From Methylocystis sp. (GTDB lineage Bacteria; Pseudomonadota; Alphaproteobacteria; Rhizobiales; Beijerinckiaceae): a DNA stretch of 64,000 bases. Under the pieces are notes generated by a model. It was not told the origin of the DNA and did no database searches. It worked only from the letters and a program-made list of their open reading frames with translations. The DNA is taken from assembly GCF_021731785.1 (NCBI RefSeq), contig NZ_JAKFWS010000016.1, positions 82,765-146,764 of the forward strand, read 5' to 3'. Both the position numbers and the translations under genes were made by a program. Shown in pieces: positions 30,750 to 41,420 of this stretch (its first letter is position 1; each line of letters begins with the position of its first letter).

Positions 30750-31964
30750 ATGCACTCCGCTCCGGCGACGCTCGAAATCCGCGATGAGGCGGACGCCGTA
30801 GACGCGATTTGCGCAGCGAACGCGAAAGGCGTCTCCTGCGCGATCGTCGGCGGCGGCTCGAAGTCAGGACTCGGACGCTATGCGCCGCAAGCGCAGACGC
30901 TTGCCACCGGGGCGCTTGCCGGCGTGACGCTTTACGAACCCAACGAACTTGTTCTCTCGGCGCGCGCCGGCACGCGTTTAAGCGAGATCGAAGCGCTGTT
31001 GGAGAGCAACGAGCAACAGCTCGCCTTCGAGCCGATCGACTACGGACCGCTTTTCGGCGCAGAGCGGGGCGGCGCGACGATTGGCGGCGTCATTGCCGTC
31101 AATGCTTCCGGTCCGCGGCGGATCAAAGCCGGCGCGGCGCGCGATCATCTGCTGGGGTTTCGCTGCGTCACCGGCCGTGGCGAGCTTGTAAAATCTGGAG
31201 GCCGCGTGATGAAGAACGTCACCGGCTATGACCTGTCGAAGCTCGTCTGCGGCTCCTACGGCACGCTGGCGCTTCTCGCCGAGCTGACGCTAAAGGTGCT
31301 TCCGAATCCCGAGACGGAATGCACGCTGCTCGCCATCGGCGCGGACGAGGCCGAGAGCCTCGCGCTGTTGCGCCGCGCCGCAGCGACTCCCTGCGAGCCT
31401 TCTTCGCTCGCGATGCTGCCGGCCGGCGCCGCATTGGCGCTTGACGTACACGCCGCCGCCATTCGCCTCGAGGGTCCTGCGATATCGGTGACGGCGCGCC
31501 GCGACGATCTCGCTGCGCGTTTGGCGGGCGGCGGCATTCGATTCGAGACGCTCGACGTAGTCGATTCGAAGGCGCTGTGGCGAGATTTGCGCGACGCCGC
31601 GCCTGTCGCCGCCAAGCTCGGCCAAGTCTGGCGTATTTCCGTCGCGCCCACCGAAGGCTTCGCGGTCGTCGAACGCATGCGCCGCGCTGGCGCGCCCCTG
31701 CTCGCGCATTTCTATGACTGGGCCGGCGGATTAATCTGGTTCTGCGTCGAGCCCGCACCTGACGCGCATGCCGCCGCAGCGCGCGGCGCGGTCGACGCCT
31801 GCGGCGGCCATGCGACTCTCATCCGCGCGAGCGCAGAGACGCGTGCGAGCGTTGATGTCTTCCATCCGCAACCGGCGCCGCTTGCGGCGTTGACCCGCCG
31901 CGTCAAGGAAAGCTTCGATCCTGCGCATATTTTGGAGCGTGGCCGAATGCGCGCGGAGTTCTGA
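30750..31964 (+). CDS. glcE: Glycolate oxidase, FAD-binding subunit
   Basis: 404 residues from ATG 30750, two bases after the glcD stop; an open frame reaching back to 30678 lies inside glcD and is not used. FAD-binding half similar to GlcD: VGGGSKSGLGR, and GGVIAVNASGPRR with RDHLLGFRCVTGRG. It lacks the second catalytic motif of GlcD, as expected for GlcE. It works in the membrane complex with GlcD and GlcF. Confidence 0.9.
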   Translation: MHSAPATLEIRDEADAVDAICAANAKGVSCAIVGGGSKSGLGRYAPQAQTLATGALAGVTLYEPNELVLSARAGTRLSEIEALLESNEQQLAFEPIDYGPLFGAERGGATIGGVIAVNASGPRRIKAGAARDHLLGFRCVTGRGELVKSGGRVMKNVTGYDLSKLVCGSYGTLALLAELTLKVLPNPETECTLLAIGADEAESLALLRRAAATPCEPSSLAMLPAGAALALDVHAAAIRLEGPAISVTARRDDLAARLAGGGIRFETLDVVDSKALWRDLRDAAPVAAKLGQVWRISVAPTEGFAVVERMRRAGAPLLAHFYDWAGGLIWFCVEPAPDAHAAAARGAVDACGGHATLIRASAETRASVDVFHPQPAPLAALTRRVKESFDPAHILERGRMRAEF

Positions 31965-31970
31965 AAAGCG

Positions 31971-33284
31971 ATGCAGACGTTCTTTTCTCTGCGCGCGCTG
32001 GCCGATCCCGACATGGCGGAATCGGAGAAGATTCTGCGCGCGTGCGCGCATTGTGGATTTTGCTCGGCGACGTGTCCGACCTATCTTCTCACCGGCGACG
32101 AACTCGACGGCCCGCGTGGCCGCATCTATCTCATCAAGGAGATGTTCGAGAAGGAACGGCCGGCCGATGCGCACACGGTTCGTCATATCGATCGCTGCCT
32201 GTCCTGTCTTTCCTGCATGACGACGTGCCCGTCGAGCGTGCATTTCATGCATCTTGTCGATCACGCGCGGGCGCATATCGAGAAAACATATGCGCGGCCT
32301 TTCGCAGAGCGCGTGATGCGCGCGGCGCTCGCTTTCGTTTTGCCGCGGCCTGCTCTCGCGCGACCGCTGCTTCGCCTCGGCGCGGCGCTGCGCCCCTTGG
32401 CGCGCTTGCTGCCACGCCGAATCGCGGCGGCGCTCGCGCTCGCGCCGGCGCGGATTCCGCCCGCTTCAAGCGTCGACTCGCCGCAGGTCTTCGCGGCGCA
32501 AGGCGCGCGCAAGATGCGCGTTGCTTTGCTCAGTGGCTGCGTTCAGACAGTCATCGACACGTCGATCAATGAGACGACGATACGGCTCCTGACGCGCCAT
32601 GGCGTCGAGGTCGTCGTCGCGAAGGGCGCCGGCTGCTGCGGGGCGCTACCGCATCATCTTGGAAAGGTCGACGATTCGCTACGCTTTGCGCGCGCAAACA
32701 TCGACGCCTGGTGGCGCGAAATCGACTCTGGCGGACTCGATCATATCGTCATCAACGCTTCGGGCTGCGGAACGAACGTCAAGGACTACGGCCATATGTT
32801 TCGCAATGATCCGGCTCTCGCGGACAAAGCCGCGCATATTTCGGGGATGACGAAAGATGTGACGGAGCTGATGACTGAAATTGGCTTAGCGCCGTCGGGC
32901 GAGGCGCCGAGACTTAGGGTGGCCTACCACTCGGCCTGTTCCCTGCAACACGGGCAGAAGATATCGCAAGAGCCGGTCGCGCTGCTGGCCGCGGCGGGCT
33001 TCGACGTCGTCGCCGTTCCGGAAGGTCATATCTGCTGCGGTTCGGCGGGAACCTATAATGTGCTGCAGCCGGCGTTCGCTGACGAGCTGCGGTCGCGAAA
33101 GGTCGCCAATATCGAGAGCGTCGCGCCGGATATCGTCGCCGCCGGCAATATCGGCTGCATCGTTCAGATCAGATCGGGGACGCCGATTCCGGTCATGCAC
33201 ACCGTCGAACTGCTCGACTGGGCGAGCGGCGGTCCGAAGCCGGACGCGCTCGCTCGCCGAGAAATTGGAAGCGCTGTCTTCTGA
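31971..33284 (+). CDS. glcF: Glycolate oxidase, iron-sulfur subunit
   Basis: 437 residues with two 4Fe-4S motifs near the N terminus (CAHCGFCSATCP about 24-35, CLSCLSCMTTCP about 75-86) and two cysteine-rich CCG-type domains (GAGCCGALPHH, HICCGSAGTYN). It moves electrons from the flavin subunits to the quinone pool. It starts 6 bases after glcE. An inverted-repeat element follows 12 bases after its stop and separates it from the opposing trpS gene. Confidence 0.93.
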   Translation: MQTFFSLRALADPDMAESEKILRACAHCGFCSATCPTYLLTGDELDGPRGRIYLIKEMFEKERPADAHTVRHIDRCLSCLSCMTTCPSSVHFMHLVDHARAHIEKTYARPFAERVMRAALAFVLPRPALARPLLRLGAALRPLARLLPRRIAAALALAPARIPPASSVDSPQVFAAQGARKMRVALLSGCVQTVIDTSINETTIRLLTRHGVEVVVAKGAGCCGALPHHLGKVDDSLRFARANIDAWWREIDSGGLDHIVINASGCGTNVKDYGHMFRNDPALADKAAHISGMTKDVTELMTEIGLAPSGEAPRLRVAYHSACSLQHGQKISQEPVALLAAAGFDVVAVPEGHICCGSAGTYNVLQPAFADELRSRKVANIESVAPDIVAAGNIGCIVQIRSGTPIPVMHTVELLDWASGGPKPDALARREIGSAVF

Positions 33285-33296
33285 CGGACCGCCTGT

Positions 33297-33402
33297 GTCA
33301 TTCCCGACGCTCGCGAAGCGATCGATCGGGAATCCAGAGCAAGCCAACACTCGTGGATTGATTCTGGATTCCCGGTCGGACCTTCGGTCCGCCGGGAATG
33401 AC
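33297..33402. repeat. Intergenic inverted-repeat element, copy 1
   Basis: About 106 bases that start with GTCATTCCCG (33297-33306) and end with the exact reverse complement CGGGAATGAC (33393-33402). Internal GATCGGGAATCC and GATTCCCGGTC arms make nested stems. It sits between the converging glcF and trpS genes. A related element lies at 44087-44195. It could act as a bidirectional transcription end or as an RNA stability element. Confidence 0.85.
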
Positions 33403-33438
33403 ATATGAACTGATTAACAGGATTCCCTGAACTCGGTA

Positions 33439-34473
33439 CTACCGCAAAAACCCCACAATGTCCTTCACTGCGTTCATGTTTTCGCGGGCGATGGCGCGGG
33501 CGCGTTCGGCGCCGTCGCGGAGCACCCCGTCGACATAGGTTTCGTCCTCGCGGATGCGGCGCATTTTATCGGTAATCGGCGCCAGTTTGGCGACCGCGAG
33601 ATCGACGAGCGCGCTCTTGAAGTTCGAAAAATTGGCGCCGCCGAATTCGCCGAGCACATCCGTCTTGCTCTGCCCCGAGAGCGCCGCATATATGCCGACG
33701 AGATTGTCGGCCTCCGGGCGCCCTTCGAGGCCTTTTTCCTCGGAAGGGAGAGCGTCGGGATCGGTCTTCGCCTTCTTCACCTTCTGGGCGATCTGGTCGG
33801 CGTCGTCGGAAAGGTTGATGCGCGAATAATCCGAAGCATCCGACTTCGACATTTTTTTCGTCCCGTCGCGCAGGCTCATCACCCGCGTCGCCGGCCCGGA
33901 GATCAGCGGCTCGGGCAGGGGAAAGAAGGCCTCGCCAAAGCCGTTGCGTGCGATTGATTCCGAAAAGTCATTGTTGAACTTCTGGGCGATGTCGCGCGCC
34001 AGTTCCAGATGCTGCTTCTGGTCGTCGCCGACCGGCACATGCGTCGCGCGGTAAATCAAAATATCGGCGGCCATCAGCACCGGATAGTCGAGCAGGCCCA
34101 TGGAGGCGTTCTCGCGATCCTTGCCGGCCTTGTCCTTGAACTGGGTCATGCGATTGAGCCAGCCGATGCGCGCGACGCAATTCAACACCCAGGCGAGCTC
34201 GGCGTGCTCGGGCACCTGACTCTGGTTGAAGACGATATTCTGCTTGGGGTCGATGCCGCAGGCGATAAAGGCGGCGGCGATTTCACGCGTGTTCGCCTTC
34301 AGCGCGATCGGGTCCTGCGGCACGGTGATCGCGTGCAGGTCGACGACGCAATACATGCAGTCGAAGCTCTTCTGCAGCTCGACGAATCTGACGATCGCGC
34401 CGAGATAATTGCCGAGATGCAGATTGCCGGTGGACTGCACGCCCGAGAAGACGCGCTGAGGGAATGGGGACAT
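33439..34473 (-). CDS. trpS: Tryptophanyl-tRNA synthetase
   Basis: Class I aminoacyl-tRNA synthetase of 344 residues that charges tRNA-Trp. HIGH-type motif HLGN at 19-22, TrpRS-specific [24 protein letters not shown], and KMSKSDA near residue 210. The start ATG 34473 gives the normal N terminus [11 protein letters not shown]; an in-frame TTG at 34485 would add four residues. Repeat DNA lies on both sides (33297 and 34541). Confidence 0.95.
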   Translation of the reverse strand: MSPFPQRVFSGVQSTGNLHLGNYLGAIVRFVELQKSFDCMYCVVDLHAITVPQDPIALKANTREIAAAFIACGIDPKQNIVFNQSQVPEHAELAWVLNCVARIGWLNRMTQFKDKAGKDRENASMGLLDYPVLMAADILIYRATHVPVGDDQKQHLELARDIAQKFNNDFSESIARNGFGEAFFPLPEPLISGPATRVMSLRDGTKKMSKSDASDYSRINLSDDADQIAQKVKKAKTDPDALPSEEKGLEGRPEADNLVGIYAALSGQSKTDVLGEFGGANFSNFKSALVDLAVAKLAPITDKMRRIREDETYVDGVLRDGAERARAIARENMNAVKDIVGFLR

Positions 34474-34540
34474 GTGATCGGCCAAGGTTTGCGTTTGGCC
34501 GGTCTTATGGCGAGAAGAGCGCGCAGGCGCAAGGGGACGG

Positions 34541-34664
34541 CTCTCCCTCTCCCGTTTACGGGAGAGGGTGGCGCCGCGAAGCGGGGTCGGGTGAGGGCCG
34601 CTGCGAGATCACCCTCATCCGTCATGCTGCGCATGACACCTTCTCCCGCAAGCGGGAGAAGGGA
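34541..34664. repeat. Multi-hairpin intergenic repeat (CCCTCTCCC type)
   Basis: Three perfect hairpins in a row: CCCTCTCCCG / CGGGAGAGGG (34545-34568), GTCATGC / GCATGAC (34621-34637) and CCTTCTCCCGC / GCGGGAGAAGG (34639-34662). It fills the space between the trpS start and the hslU stop. Related but not identical elements lie at 59467 and 61666. This arrangement is typical of small non-autonomous or REP-like repeats in Rhizobiales. Confidence 0.8.
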
Positions 34665-34683
34665 AACGCCAAATCATTCAGAC

Positions 34684-35988
34684 TTACAAAATAAACCGGC
34701 TCAAATCTCGGTTCTTCGCCAGATCGCCAATGTGCTCCTCGACATAGGCGCCGTCGATGACGATTCTGTCGCCGGCGCGGTCGGACGCCGAGAAGCTGAT
34801 GTCGTCGAGCACGCGCTCCATCACCGTCTGCAGGCGCCGCGCGCCGATGTTCTCGACGGACGTATTCACCTGCACGGCGACCTTGGCGATCGCGTCGACG
34901 GCGGAAGGCGCGAAATCGAGCGTCAGGCCTTCGGTGCCCAGCAGCGCGGAATATTGCTTGGTCAGGCAGGCCTCGGTTTCGGTGAGAATGCGCCGGAAAT
35001 CATCCTCGTTGAGCGAGGCGAGTTCGACGCGAATCGGCAGACGCCCCTGCAGTTCGGGCAGAAGGTCGGACGGTTTCGCCACATGGAAGGCGCCGGAGGC
35101 GATGAACAGCACATGGTCTGTTTTCACCGTTCCATGTTTCGTCGCGACCGTCGTGCCTTCGATGAGCGGCAGAAGATCGCGCTGCACGCCCTCCCGCGAG
35201 ACATCGGCGCCGCCGCGTCCTTCGCGCGCGCAGATCTTGTCCATCTCGTCGATGAACACGATACCGTTGTTCTCGACCTCGTGAATCGCTTCGCGGACGC
35301 TCGCTTCCTGATCGATCAGCTTGTCGCTCTCGTCGGCGATCAGAGGTCCCTGCGCCTCTTTCACCGAGAGTTTGCGCGGCTTGCCGCGCTGCATCGCCTT
35401 GCCGAAAATATCGCCGAGCGAGAAGGCGGAAACGCTCGCGCCGGGCATGTTCGGCAGTTCGAACATTGGCATTGAGGAGCCAGACTGGGTTAGTTCGACT
35501 TCGATCTCCTTGTCGTCGAGTTCGCCCGCGCGGAGGCGGCGCCGAAACGTCTCGCGCGTGCCGGGCGAGGCTGCCGGGCCGACCAGCGCATCAAGCGTTC
35601 GATCTTCGGCTGCTTGCTGGGCGCGCGCCTGCACGTCCTTGCGGCGGCGTTCTTTGACCATCACGATGGCGACCTCGATCAGATCGCGCACAATCTGCTC
35701 GACGTCGCGGCCGACATAGCCGACCTCGGTGAATTTCGTCGCCTCGACCTTAAGGAAGGGCGCATTGGCGAGACGCGCCAGACGACGCGCGATTTCGGTC
35801 TTGCCGCAGCCGGTGGGGCCGATCATGAGGATGTTCTTGGGCAGCACCTCTTCGCGCATCTGGCCTTCGAGCTGCAGCCGGCGCCAGCGGTTGCGCAGCG
35901 CGATCGCGACGGCGCGCTTTGCATCATTTTGCCCAACGATAAAGCGATCAAGTTCGGAAACGATCTCGCGGGGCGAGAAGTCGGCCAT
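34684..35988 (-). CDS. hslU: HslU, ATPase of the HslUV protease
   Basis: 434-residue AAA+ unfoldase that feeds substrates into the HslV chamber. Walker A GPTGCGKT (57-64), pore loop GYVGRDVE, Walker [11 protein letters not shown], and the conserved C-terminal ISFSAS and LSRFIL; the last residues plug into HslV to open it. The insertion (I) domain spans about 110-240. It follows hslV by 83 bases on the same strand, in the usual hslV-hslU order. Confidence 0.95.
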   Translation of the reverse strand: MADFSPREIVSELDRFIVGQNDAKRAVAIALRNRWRRLQLEGQMREEVLPKNILMIGPTGCGKTEIARRLARLANAPFLKVEATKFTEVGYVGRDVEQIVRDLIEVAIVMVKERRRKDVQARAQQAAEDRTLDALVGPAASPGTRETFRRRLRAGELDDKEIEVELTQSGSSMPMFELPNMPGASVSAFSLGDIFGKAMQRGKPRKLSVKEAQGPLIADESDKLIDQEASVREAIHEVENNGIVFIDEMDKICAREGRGGADVSREGVQRDLLPLIEGTTVATKHGTVKTDHVLFIASGAFHVAKPSDLLPELQGRLPIRVELASLNEDDFRRILTETEACLTKQYSALLGTEGLTLDFAPSAVDAIAKVAVQVNTSVENIGARRLQTVMERVLDDISFSASDRAGDRIVIDGAYVEEHIGDLAKNRDLSRFIL

Positions 35989-36071
35989 GGCAGGTTCCTT
36001 CGGAACGGCAGTAGGCAGCAGGCAATCGGCAGTGAGATAATCCCACTGCCGACCAACGACTGCCTAATCCC

Positions 36072-36635
36072 CTATATCTTCTCCACCACCACATTTTGAT
36101 TGGTGTAGACGCAAATCTCGGAGGCGATCGTCATCGCGCGGCGGGCGATGGCTTCGGCGTCGAGCGAAGAATCGAGCAGGGCGCGCCCGGCGGCGAGCGC
36201 GTAGTTTCCGCCCGAGCCGATCGCAGCCACCGCGCCCTCGCCCGTGCTTTCCGGCTCAAGCACGTCGCCGGAGCCGGTGAGCACGAGGCCTACGCTCTTG
36301 TCGGCGACGAGCATCATCGCTTCCAGGCGCCGCAGATAGCGGTCCATGCGCCAGTCTTTGGCGAGTTCGACGCAGGCGCGCATCAACTGCCCGGGATATT
36401 GTTCGAGCTTCGATTCAAGCCGTTCGAAGAGCGTGAAGGCGTCGGCGGTGGCGCCCGCGAAGCCGGCGATTACGTCGCCCTTACCAAGGCGGCGCACTTT
36501 CTTGGCGTTGCCCTTCATGATCGTCTGGCCGAGGCTGACCTGACCGTCGCCAGCGATCACCGTTTCTCCCGCTTTCTTCACGAGGATGATCGTCGTTGCG
36601 TGCATGGCCGCCAAGCGGGGTTGTTCGCTATCCAT
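36072..36635 (-). CDS. hslV: HslV, peptidase of the HslUV protease
   Basis: Proteasome-beta-like subunit of 187 residues from ATG 36635, or 177 from ATG 36605. The catalytic threonine is in HATTIILV and is exposed after cleavage of a short leader. [14 protein letters not shown] and [14 protein letters not shown] are family hallmarks. It forms two hexameric rings capped by HslU. A 5' promoter region of about 100 bases separates it from the divergent side. Confidence 0.95.
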   Translation of the reverse strand: MDSEQPRLAAMHATTIILVKKAGETVIAGDGQVSLGQTIMKGNAKKVRRLGKGDVIAGFAGATADAFTLFERLESKLEQYPGQLMRACVELAKDWRMDRYLRRLEAMMLVADKSVGLVLTGSGDVLEPESTGEGAVAAIGSGGNYALAAGRALLDSSLDAEAIARRAMTIASEICVYTNQNVVVEKI

Positions 36636-36743
36636 TCGCTCTATCCAGCCCGTGATGTCCAGCCGATGTAAGGTTCTGCGTTGATTTGAGCAAGGGCGGA
36701 GCGGCGACGGCGTCGCCGCGCATCGCTGAGCGGAGCTTTGGGT

Positions 36744-37427
36744 TCACTCGCGGGAAGCGCCGGCGAGCGGCGGGGAAAAATCCAGAATCTCGCGCGTATA
36801 CGTCTCATGCACCTCGGACAGAGGACGTTGATCGGGCGCATAGACCACCGCCGTGTGCTCGAACACATCATGCGGAATGGAGAGCGCGCCATCGGCATTC
36901 TGAGGCAAGGCGGCGGTCGCCGATGATTCCCAACCTTCGGGCAGCGGCGACCAGCGCATCTTCATCTCGATCGTGCGACGGAACGGCTGAAGCGGAGCGA
37001 TCGCCTTGCCGAAGGGCGTTTCCGTCGCTTCAAGCGTTCGGATCATTTCGTCGGAAAGCCGACCAGGCACGTACCAATTGTCGGCCTCCGACAGCACATG
37101 TTCGCCGCAGGCGAGCTGCACGCGCCGATATTTGACCGGCTCTTCGGCGCTGACATCGAGCCGCCTGCGCGTCTCCTCGCTTGGCGGCTTTTCGACTCCA
37201 GCGACGCGTCGCGCGAGGATTTTGGGCGCCGCGGACATCTTGTGGTCGGCGCACCATTTCTCGAGCGTCGCCGTCGCGCTGCGGCTTGCGAGCAGCGAGG
37301 CGTTCAGCGTTTGAATGAGGGCTAGTGCTTCGACGCGCGAAACAAAGCCGTCACGCCAAGGTTCGGCGGTCGCCGGAACGGAGGCTGACGCCGTTGCAAC
37401 GAGGCCAAGAACGAATTTAGCGCGCAT
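36744..37427 (-). CDS. Exported chorismate-lyase-like protein
   Basis: 227 residues from ATG 37427. A Sec signal peptide ending ATA-EP starts exactly there, which argues against the longer frame from 37538. The rest resembles the UbiC-like fold: VKYRRVQLACGEHVLSEADNWYVP (split family motif), a segment TPFGKAI, and HTAVVYAPDQRPLSEVHETY. In cytoplasmic UbiC the fold removes pyruvate from chorismate, but this group is periplasmic and its substrate is unknown. It stands alone between hslV and hisB. Confidence 0.65.
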   Translation of the reverse strand: MRAKFVLGLVATASASVPATAEPWRDGFVSRVEALALIQTLNASLLASRSATATLEKWCADHKMSAAPKILARRVAGVEKPPSEETRRRLDVSAEEPVKYRRVQLACGEHVLSEADNWYVPGRLSDEMIRTLEATETPFGKAIAPLQPFRRTIEMKMRWSPLPEGWESSATAALPQNADGALSIPHDVFEHTAVVYAPDQRPLSEVHETYTREILDFSPPLAGASRE

Positions 37428-37786
37428 GGTTTCTTGTCCCCTCGCTTTGCCGGTACGCCGATCGGTCGAGCGGCCGGTAACTCCCGCCGCATGCGGCATT
37501 ATGCGCATGCGAGCGTCTTTCTGGGGCGTTTTCGTCAAGCTATAAGCGCTTTACCGCGTCGAATGAATTGCCGTGGTCGCGCTTGGGTAGGGAATCAACG
37601 CGAACAGCCGGACCATTCTTCGTTTTGGGTCCGATCTGCCGAGACGTGGCGTTCGTTGGCGCGCATCTCGCTTCTCCTTGACGCGGAAGCGGCTCGGGTG
37701 GCGTATCCAAGACGGACTTGCTACAAGCTGGCCGCTTGCGGCCGCATCCGCCGGAATCGCCGGCGAAGCCCACAAAAAGGCAGGAA

Positions 37787-38383
37787 ATGCGCAGCGCGAC
37801 GATCGAGCGCAACACCAAGGAAACGAGGATTTCCGTCACCGTCGACCTCGATGGGACCGGCCGCTCGGCCATTTCGACGGGGTTGGGCTTTTTCGACCAT
37901 ATGCTCGATCAGATCTCCCGTCATGCGCCGCTGGATTTGACGGTGCGCGCCGAGGGCGATCTGCACATCGACGGCCATCACACGGTCGAGGACGTTGGCA
38001 TCGCCTTCGGCCAGGCGGTGGATCGCGCGCTCGGCGACCGCCAGGGCATTTCCCGCTATGGCGACGCCCACGTGCCGCTCGACGAGGCGCTGACCCGCGT
38101 CGTGGTGGACGTCTCCGGCCGTCCCTTTCTCGTTTACGACGTTTCCTTTCCGGCGCAGAGGATTGGGGCTTTTGACACGGAATTGATGCGTGAATTCTTC
38201 CAGGCCTTCTCGGTTCAGGCCCGCGTCGGGCTGCACATCGAATGCCTGCGCGGCGTCAACAGCCACCACATCGCCGAAAGCGCCTTCAAGGGCTTCGCGC
38301 GCGCCTTCGGCAAGGCGGTCGCGATCGATCCGCGACGCACACAGGGCGAAGCGCCTTCCACCAAGGGAACGCTCACCGCCTGA
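37787..38383 (+). CDS. hisB: Imidazoleglycerol-phosphate dehydratase
   Basis: 198-residue single-function HisB, step 6 of histidine synthesis. The start ATG 37787 follows AGGA and gives the normal N terminus [12 protein letters not shown]; the open frame to 37718 is not used. Two metal-binding repeats: FFDHMLDQ ... DGHHTVED and [12 protein letters not shown]. First of the block hisB, DUF2628, hisH, hisA, hisF, hisE, a gene order typical of Rhizobiales. Confidence 0.95.
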   Translation: MRSATIERNTKETRISVTVDLDGTGRSAISTGLGFFDHMLDQISRHAPLDLTVRAEGDLHIDGHHTVEDVGIAFGQAVDRALGDRQGISRYGDAHVPLDEALTRVVVDVSGRPFLVYDVSFPAQRIGAFDTELMREFFQAFSVQARVGLHIECLRGVNSHHIAESAFKGFARAFGKAVAIDPRRTQGEAPSTKGTLTA

Positions 38384-38416
38384 GATGAGGCGCGTGACGC
38401 CGACGAGGGGAGGCCG

Positions 38417-38842
38417 ATGGCGATATTCACTGTTCATTTTCCGCGAACGGCGCCGGGCGAGCCTCCCGCGCCGGATAAGATCGTATTCCTGCGCGACGGC
38501 TTTTCCTGGCCGGCCCTGCTTTTTGGTCCGTTCTGGCTTGCCTGGCGGCGCGCCTGGCTCGTCGCCGGCCTCTGGACGCTGCTTCTCGTCGCTTTGACGC
38601 TCGTCGCTTGGAAGCTGCAAGTATCGCGCGACGCGGTGGCATGGCTGACGATTGCGCTCGCTATCTGGCTTGGCTTCGAGGGGGAGCGGCTGGTTGGCTG
38701 GAATTTAGGGCGGCGCGCCTATGTCGAGCAGGATCTCGTCATCGGCGAGGACCTCGACGAGGCGGAGGCGGTCTACTTCCACCGTCACCGTCCGGCGCAG
38801 CCGGTCGCGAAGCAAGAGATCGCGCGGGAGCCCGCGCCTTGA
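38417..38842 (+). CDS. DUF2628 membrane protein
   Basis: 141 residues with two or three membrane helices (about 32-48 [12 protein letters not shown], 50-68, 73-90). The [17 protein letters not shown] stretch marks the DUF2628 family. It lies between hisB and hisH in many Rhizobiales and overlaps the hisH start (TTGA), so it is co-translated with the histidine genes, though no role in the pathway is known. Confidence 0.85.
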   Translation: MAIFTVHFPRTAPGEPPAPDKIVFLRDGFSWPALLFGPFWLAWRRAWLVAGLWTLLLVALTLVAWKLQVSRDAVAWLTIALAIWLGFEGERLVGWNLGRRAYVEQDLVIGEDLDEAEAVYFHRHRPAQPVAKQEIAREPAP

Positions 38843-39489
38843 CGACGGCGATCATCGACTACGGGTCGGGCAATCTGCATTCCGCCTTGAAAGCCTTTGA
38901 GCGCGCTGCACGCGAGTCGCAGGCCCAGGACGATATTCGCGTCACCAGCGATCCCGAGGTCGTGCGCGCCGCCGAGCGCGTCGTTCTGCCGGGCGTCGGC
39001 GCTTTCGCCGATTGCCGTCGCGGCCTGATGGCGATCGAGGGCCTTTACGCCGCCCTGCAGGAGGCGGTCATCGATCGCGCCAGGCCGTTCTTAGGAATTT
39101 GCGTCGGCATGCAGCTCATGGGCGCGCGCGGCCTCGAGCACGGCGAATCGCCGGGTCTCGGGTGGATTCCAGGGGACGTCGCGGCGATCGAGCCGGCTGA
39201 CCCTTCCTTGAAAATCCCGCATATGGGCTGGAACACGCTGACGCTAAGCTGCGAACATCCGCTCTTTGCCGGCGTCCCGACCGGCGAGCGCGGATTGCAC
39301 GCTTATTTCGTGCATTCGTTCCAGCTGACTCCGGCGGCGCCGCAACACGTCCTGGCGACGACCGACTATGGCGCGCCGCTCACAGCGGCCGTGGCGCGCG
39401 ACAATCTCGTCGGCGTGCAGTTTCATCCCGAAAAAAGCCAGAGGTTGGGCCTAGCGTTGATCGGCAATTTCCTTAGGTGGCGACCGTGA
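38839..39489 (+). CDS. hisH: Imidazole glycerol phosphate synthase, glutamine amidotransferase subunit
   Basis: 216 residues. The start is TTG 38839, at the TTGA overlap with the previous gene, because it yields [15 protein letters not shown], the canonical N terminus; no ATG or GTG exists nearby. Catalytic nucleophile C88 in [11 protein letters not shown]; His and Glu in QFHPEKSQ. It supplies ammonia to HisF. The rare TTG start may hold its level below that of HisF unless coupled to the upstream gene. Confidence 0.93.
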   Translation: MTTAIIDYGSGNLHSALKAFERAARESQAQDDIRVTSDPEVVRAAERVVLPGVGAFADCRRGLMAIEGLYAALQEAVIDRARPFLGICVGMQLMGARGLEHGESPGLGWIPGDVAAIEPADPSLKIPHMGWNTLTLSCEHPLFAGVPTGERGLHAYFVHSFQLTPAAPQHVLATTDYGAPLTAAVARDNLVGVQFHPEKSQRLGLALIGNFLRWRP

Positions 39490-40232
39490 TCCTGTTTCCC
39501 GCAATCGATTTGAAGGAGGGGGAGTGCGTTCGCCTCGCCCAGGGCGACATGGACCGCGCGACCGTGTTCAACGATGATCCCGCGGAGCAGGCGCGCGCTT
39601 TCGAGCGGGTCGGTTTCGAATATCTGCATGTCGTCGATCTCGACGGCGCCTTTGCGGGCGCGCCGCGCAACGCTTCCGCCGTCGAAGCCATTCTCGCGAC
39701 GCTGACGATCCCCGTGCAGCTTGGCGGCGGCATTCGCGACATGCGCACGCTGTCGCGCTGGCTGGAAAAAGGCGTCGCCCGCGTCATTATCGGCACGGCG
39801 GCGGTCAAGGACCCGTCCTTTGTGCGTGAGGCGGCGCGCGTTCATCCGGGCCGCGTCGCCGTCGGCGTTGACGCCAAGGACGGCTGCGTCGCCGTTGACG
39901 GCTGGGCGCGCACGACGCGAATGTCGGCGCTCGATCTCGGCAGGAGCTTCGAAGACGCGGGCGTGAGCGCCATCATCTACACCGACATTTCGCGCGACGG
40001 CGTGCTTACCGGTCTCAACATTGACGCCACCCTGGCGCTCGCCGACGCCCTCACCATACCCGTCATCGCGTCGGGAGGCCTCGCGTCGCTCGCCGACGTG
40101 GAGCGTCTGTTGCAGCCAGATTGCCACAAGCTCGCCGGCGCCATCACCGGGCGGGCGCTTTATGACGGGCGGCTCGATCCGGCGCAGGCGCTGGCGATGA
40201 TCCGCCGCGCGCGGGCGGCGGAGGACGCCTAG
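39486..40232 (+). CDS. hisA: Phosphoribosylformimino-5-aminoimidazole carboxamide ribotide isomerase
   Basis: 248-residue TIM barrel, Amadori isomerase of step 4 in histidine synthesis. The start is GTG 39486 at a GTGA overlap with hisH; it gives the standard [12 protein letters not shown] terminus, so GTG 39477 is less likely. Catalytic aspartates lie in AIDLKEG and in [12 protein letters not shown]. It ends in a one-base overlap with hisF. Confidence 0.95.
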   Translation: MILFPAIDLKEGECVRLAQGDMDRATVFNDDPAEQARAFERVGFEYLHVVDLDGAFAGAPRNASAVEAILATLTIPVQLGGGIRDMRTLSRWLEKGVARVIIGTAAVKDPSFVREAARVHPGRVAVGVDAKDGCVAVDGWARTTRMSALDLGRSFEDAGVSAIIYTDISRDGVLTGLNIDATLALADALTIPVIASGGLASLADVERLLQPDCHKLAGAITGRALYDGRLDPAQALAMIRRARAAEDA

Positions 40233-41008
40233 TGCTCAAGGCCCGCGTCATTCCCTGTCTCGACGTGAAAGAAGGCCGCGTCGTCAAAGGCGTCAATTTC
40301 GTCGATCTGCGCGACGCCGGCGATCCGGTCGAATGCGCGGTCGCCTATGACGCCGCCGGCGCCGACGAACTTTGCTTTTTGGACATCACCGCCAGCCATG
40401 AGAATCGCGGCATTCTGCTCGACGTCGTCCAGCGCACCGCGGAAGCCTGCTTCATGCCGCTCACTGTGGGCGGCGGCGTCCGCACGCTTGACGACATCCG
40501 CAATCTCTTGCTCGCCGGCGCCGACAAGGTCTCGATCAATTCGGCCGCCGTGGCCAATCGCGGCTTCGTTCGCGAAGCCTCGGAAAAATTCGGCGCGCAA
40601 TGTATCGTCGTCGCGATCGACGCCAAGTGCGTTTCCGATGGCCGGTGGGAGATTTTCACCCACGGCGGCCGCCGCCCGACCGGCATCGACGCCGTCGACT
40701 ATGCGCGCGAGGTAACGGGTCTCGGCGCCGGCGAAATCCTGCTGACGTCGATGGATCGCGACGGGACGAAGAGCGGTTTCGATATCGCGCTGACGCGCGC
40801 GGTCGCCGACGCGGTGCATGCGCCGGTCATCGCCTCCGGTGGCGTTGGAACGCTCGATCATCTCGTCGCCGGCGTTAGGGAAGGCCATGCCAACGCCGTG
40901 CTCGCCGCTTCGATCTTCCATTTCGGCGAATATTCGATCCCGCAGGCGAAGCGCCACATGGCCGCGGCGGGGCTGCCGATGCGCCTCGACGGATTGGAGG
41001 CGGCGTGA
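40232..41008 (+). CDS. hisF: Imidazole glycerol phosphate synthase, cyclase subunit
   Basis: 258-residue TIM barrel that joins ammonia from HisH to PRFAR. Starts at GTG 40232 with [19 protein letters not shown]; catalytic aspartates are in CLDVKEG and [11 protein letters not shown]. Length and motifs are standard. The start overlaps the hisA stop by one base. Confidence 0.96.
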   Translation: MLKARVIPCLDVKEGRVVKGVNFVDLRDAGDPVECAVAYDAAGADELCFLDITASHENRGILLDVVQRTAEACFMPLTVGGGVRTLDDIRNLLLAGADKVSINSAAVANRGFVREASEKFGAQCIVVAIDAKCVSDGRWEIFTHGGRRPTGIDAVDYAREVTGLGAGEILLTSMDRDGTKSGFDIALTRAVADAVHAPVIASGGVGTLDHLVAGVREGHANAVLAASIFHFGEYSIPQAKRHMAAAGLPMRLDGLEAA

Positions 41009-41096
41009 TGATGGCGATTGAACGGCTCGAATGTCATTCCCTACGCGCGCAACGCAACTGCTCCGAAGCGGGGGCGGGTTGGGGAGGGGGGCTGTC

Positions 41097-41420
41097 GTGA
41101 CCTTCACGCTCGACGACCTCGCGGCGCTCATCAAATCGCGGCGCAATGACAGCGCTTCGACGTCATATACGAAGACCCTGCTAGACGCCGGAATGCCGAA
41201 GATCGCCAAGAAATTCGGCGAAGAGGCGGTCGAAGCGGTGATCGCGGCGATGGCGGGCGACCGCGCCGCTCTGACCAACGAAGCCGCCGACGCCTTGTAC
41301 CATCTCCTCGTCATGCTCGAAGCGCGGGATGTCTCGCTCGATGATGTCTTGCGCGAGCTGGAGCGGCGCACGAACCAATCGGGTCTCGCGGAGAAAGCCG
41401 CTCGTGGAGCGAAGGAATGA
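41097..41420 (+). CDS. hisE: Phosphoribosyl-ATP pyrophosphatase
   Basis: 107 residues. The start is GTG 41097, preceded by GGGAGGGGG, since the canonical N terminus [11 protein letters not shown] begins there; the upstream open frame to 41031 is not used. Motifs [15 protein letters not shown] and [14 protein letters not shown] carry the metal-binding Glu and Asp. HisI is separate here. The stop overlaps coaA as ATGA. Confidence 0.93.
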   Translation: MTFTLDDLAALIKSRRNDSASTSYTKTLLDAGMPKIAKKFGEEAVEAVIAAMAGDRAALTNEAADALYHLLVMLEARDVSLDDVLRELERRTNQSGLAEKAARGAKE

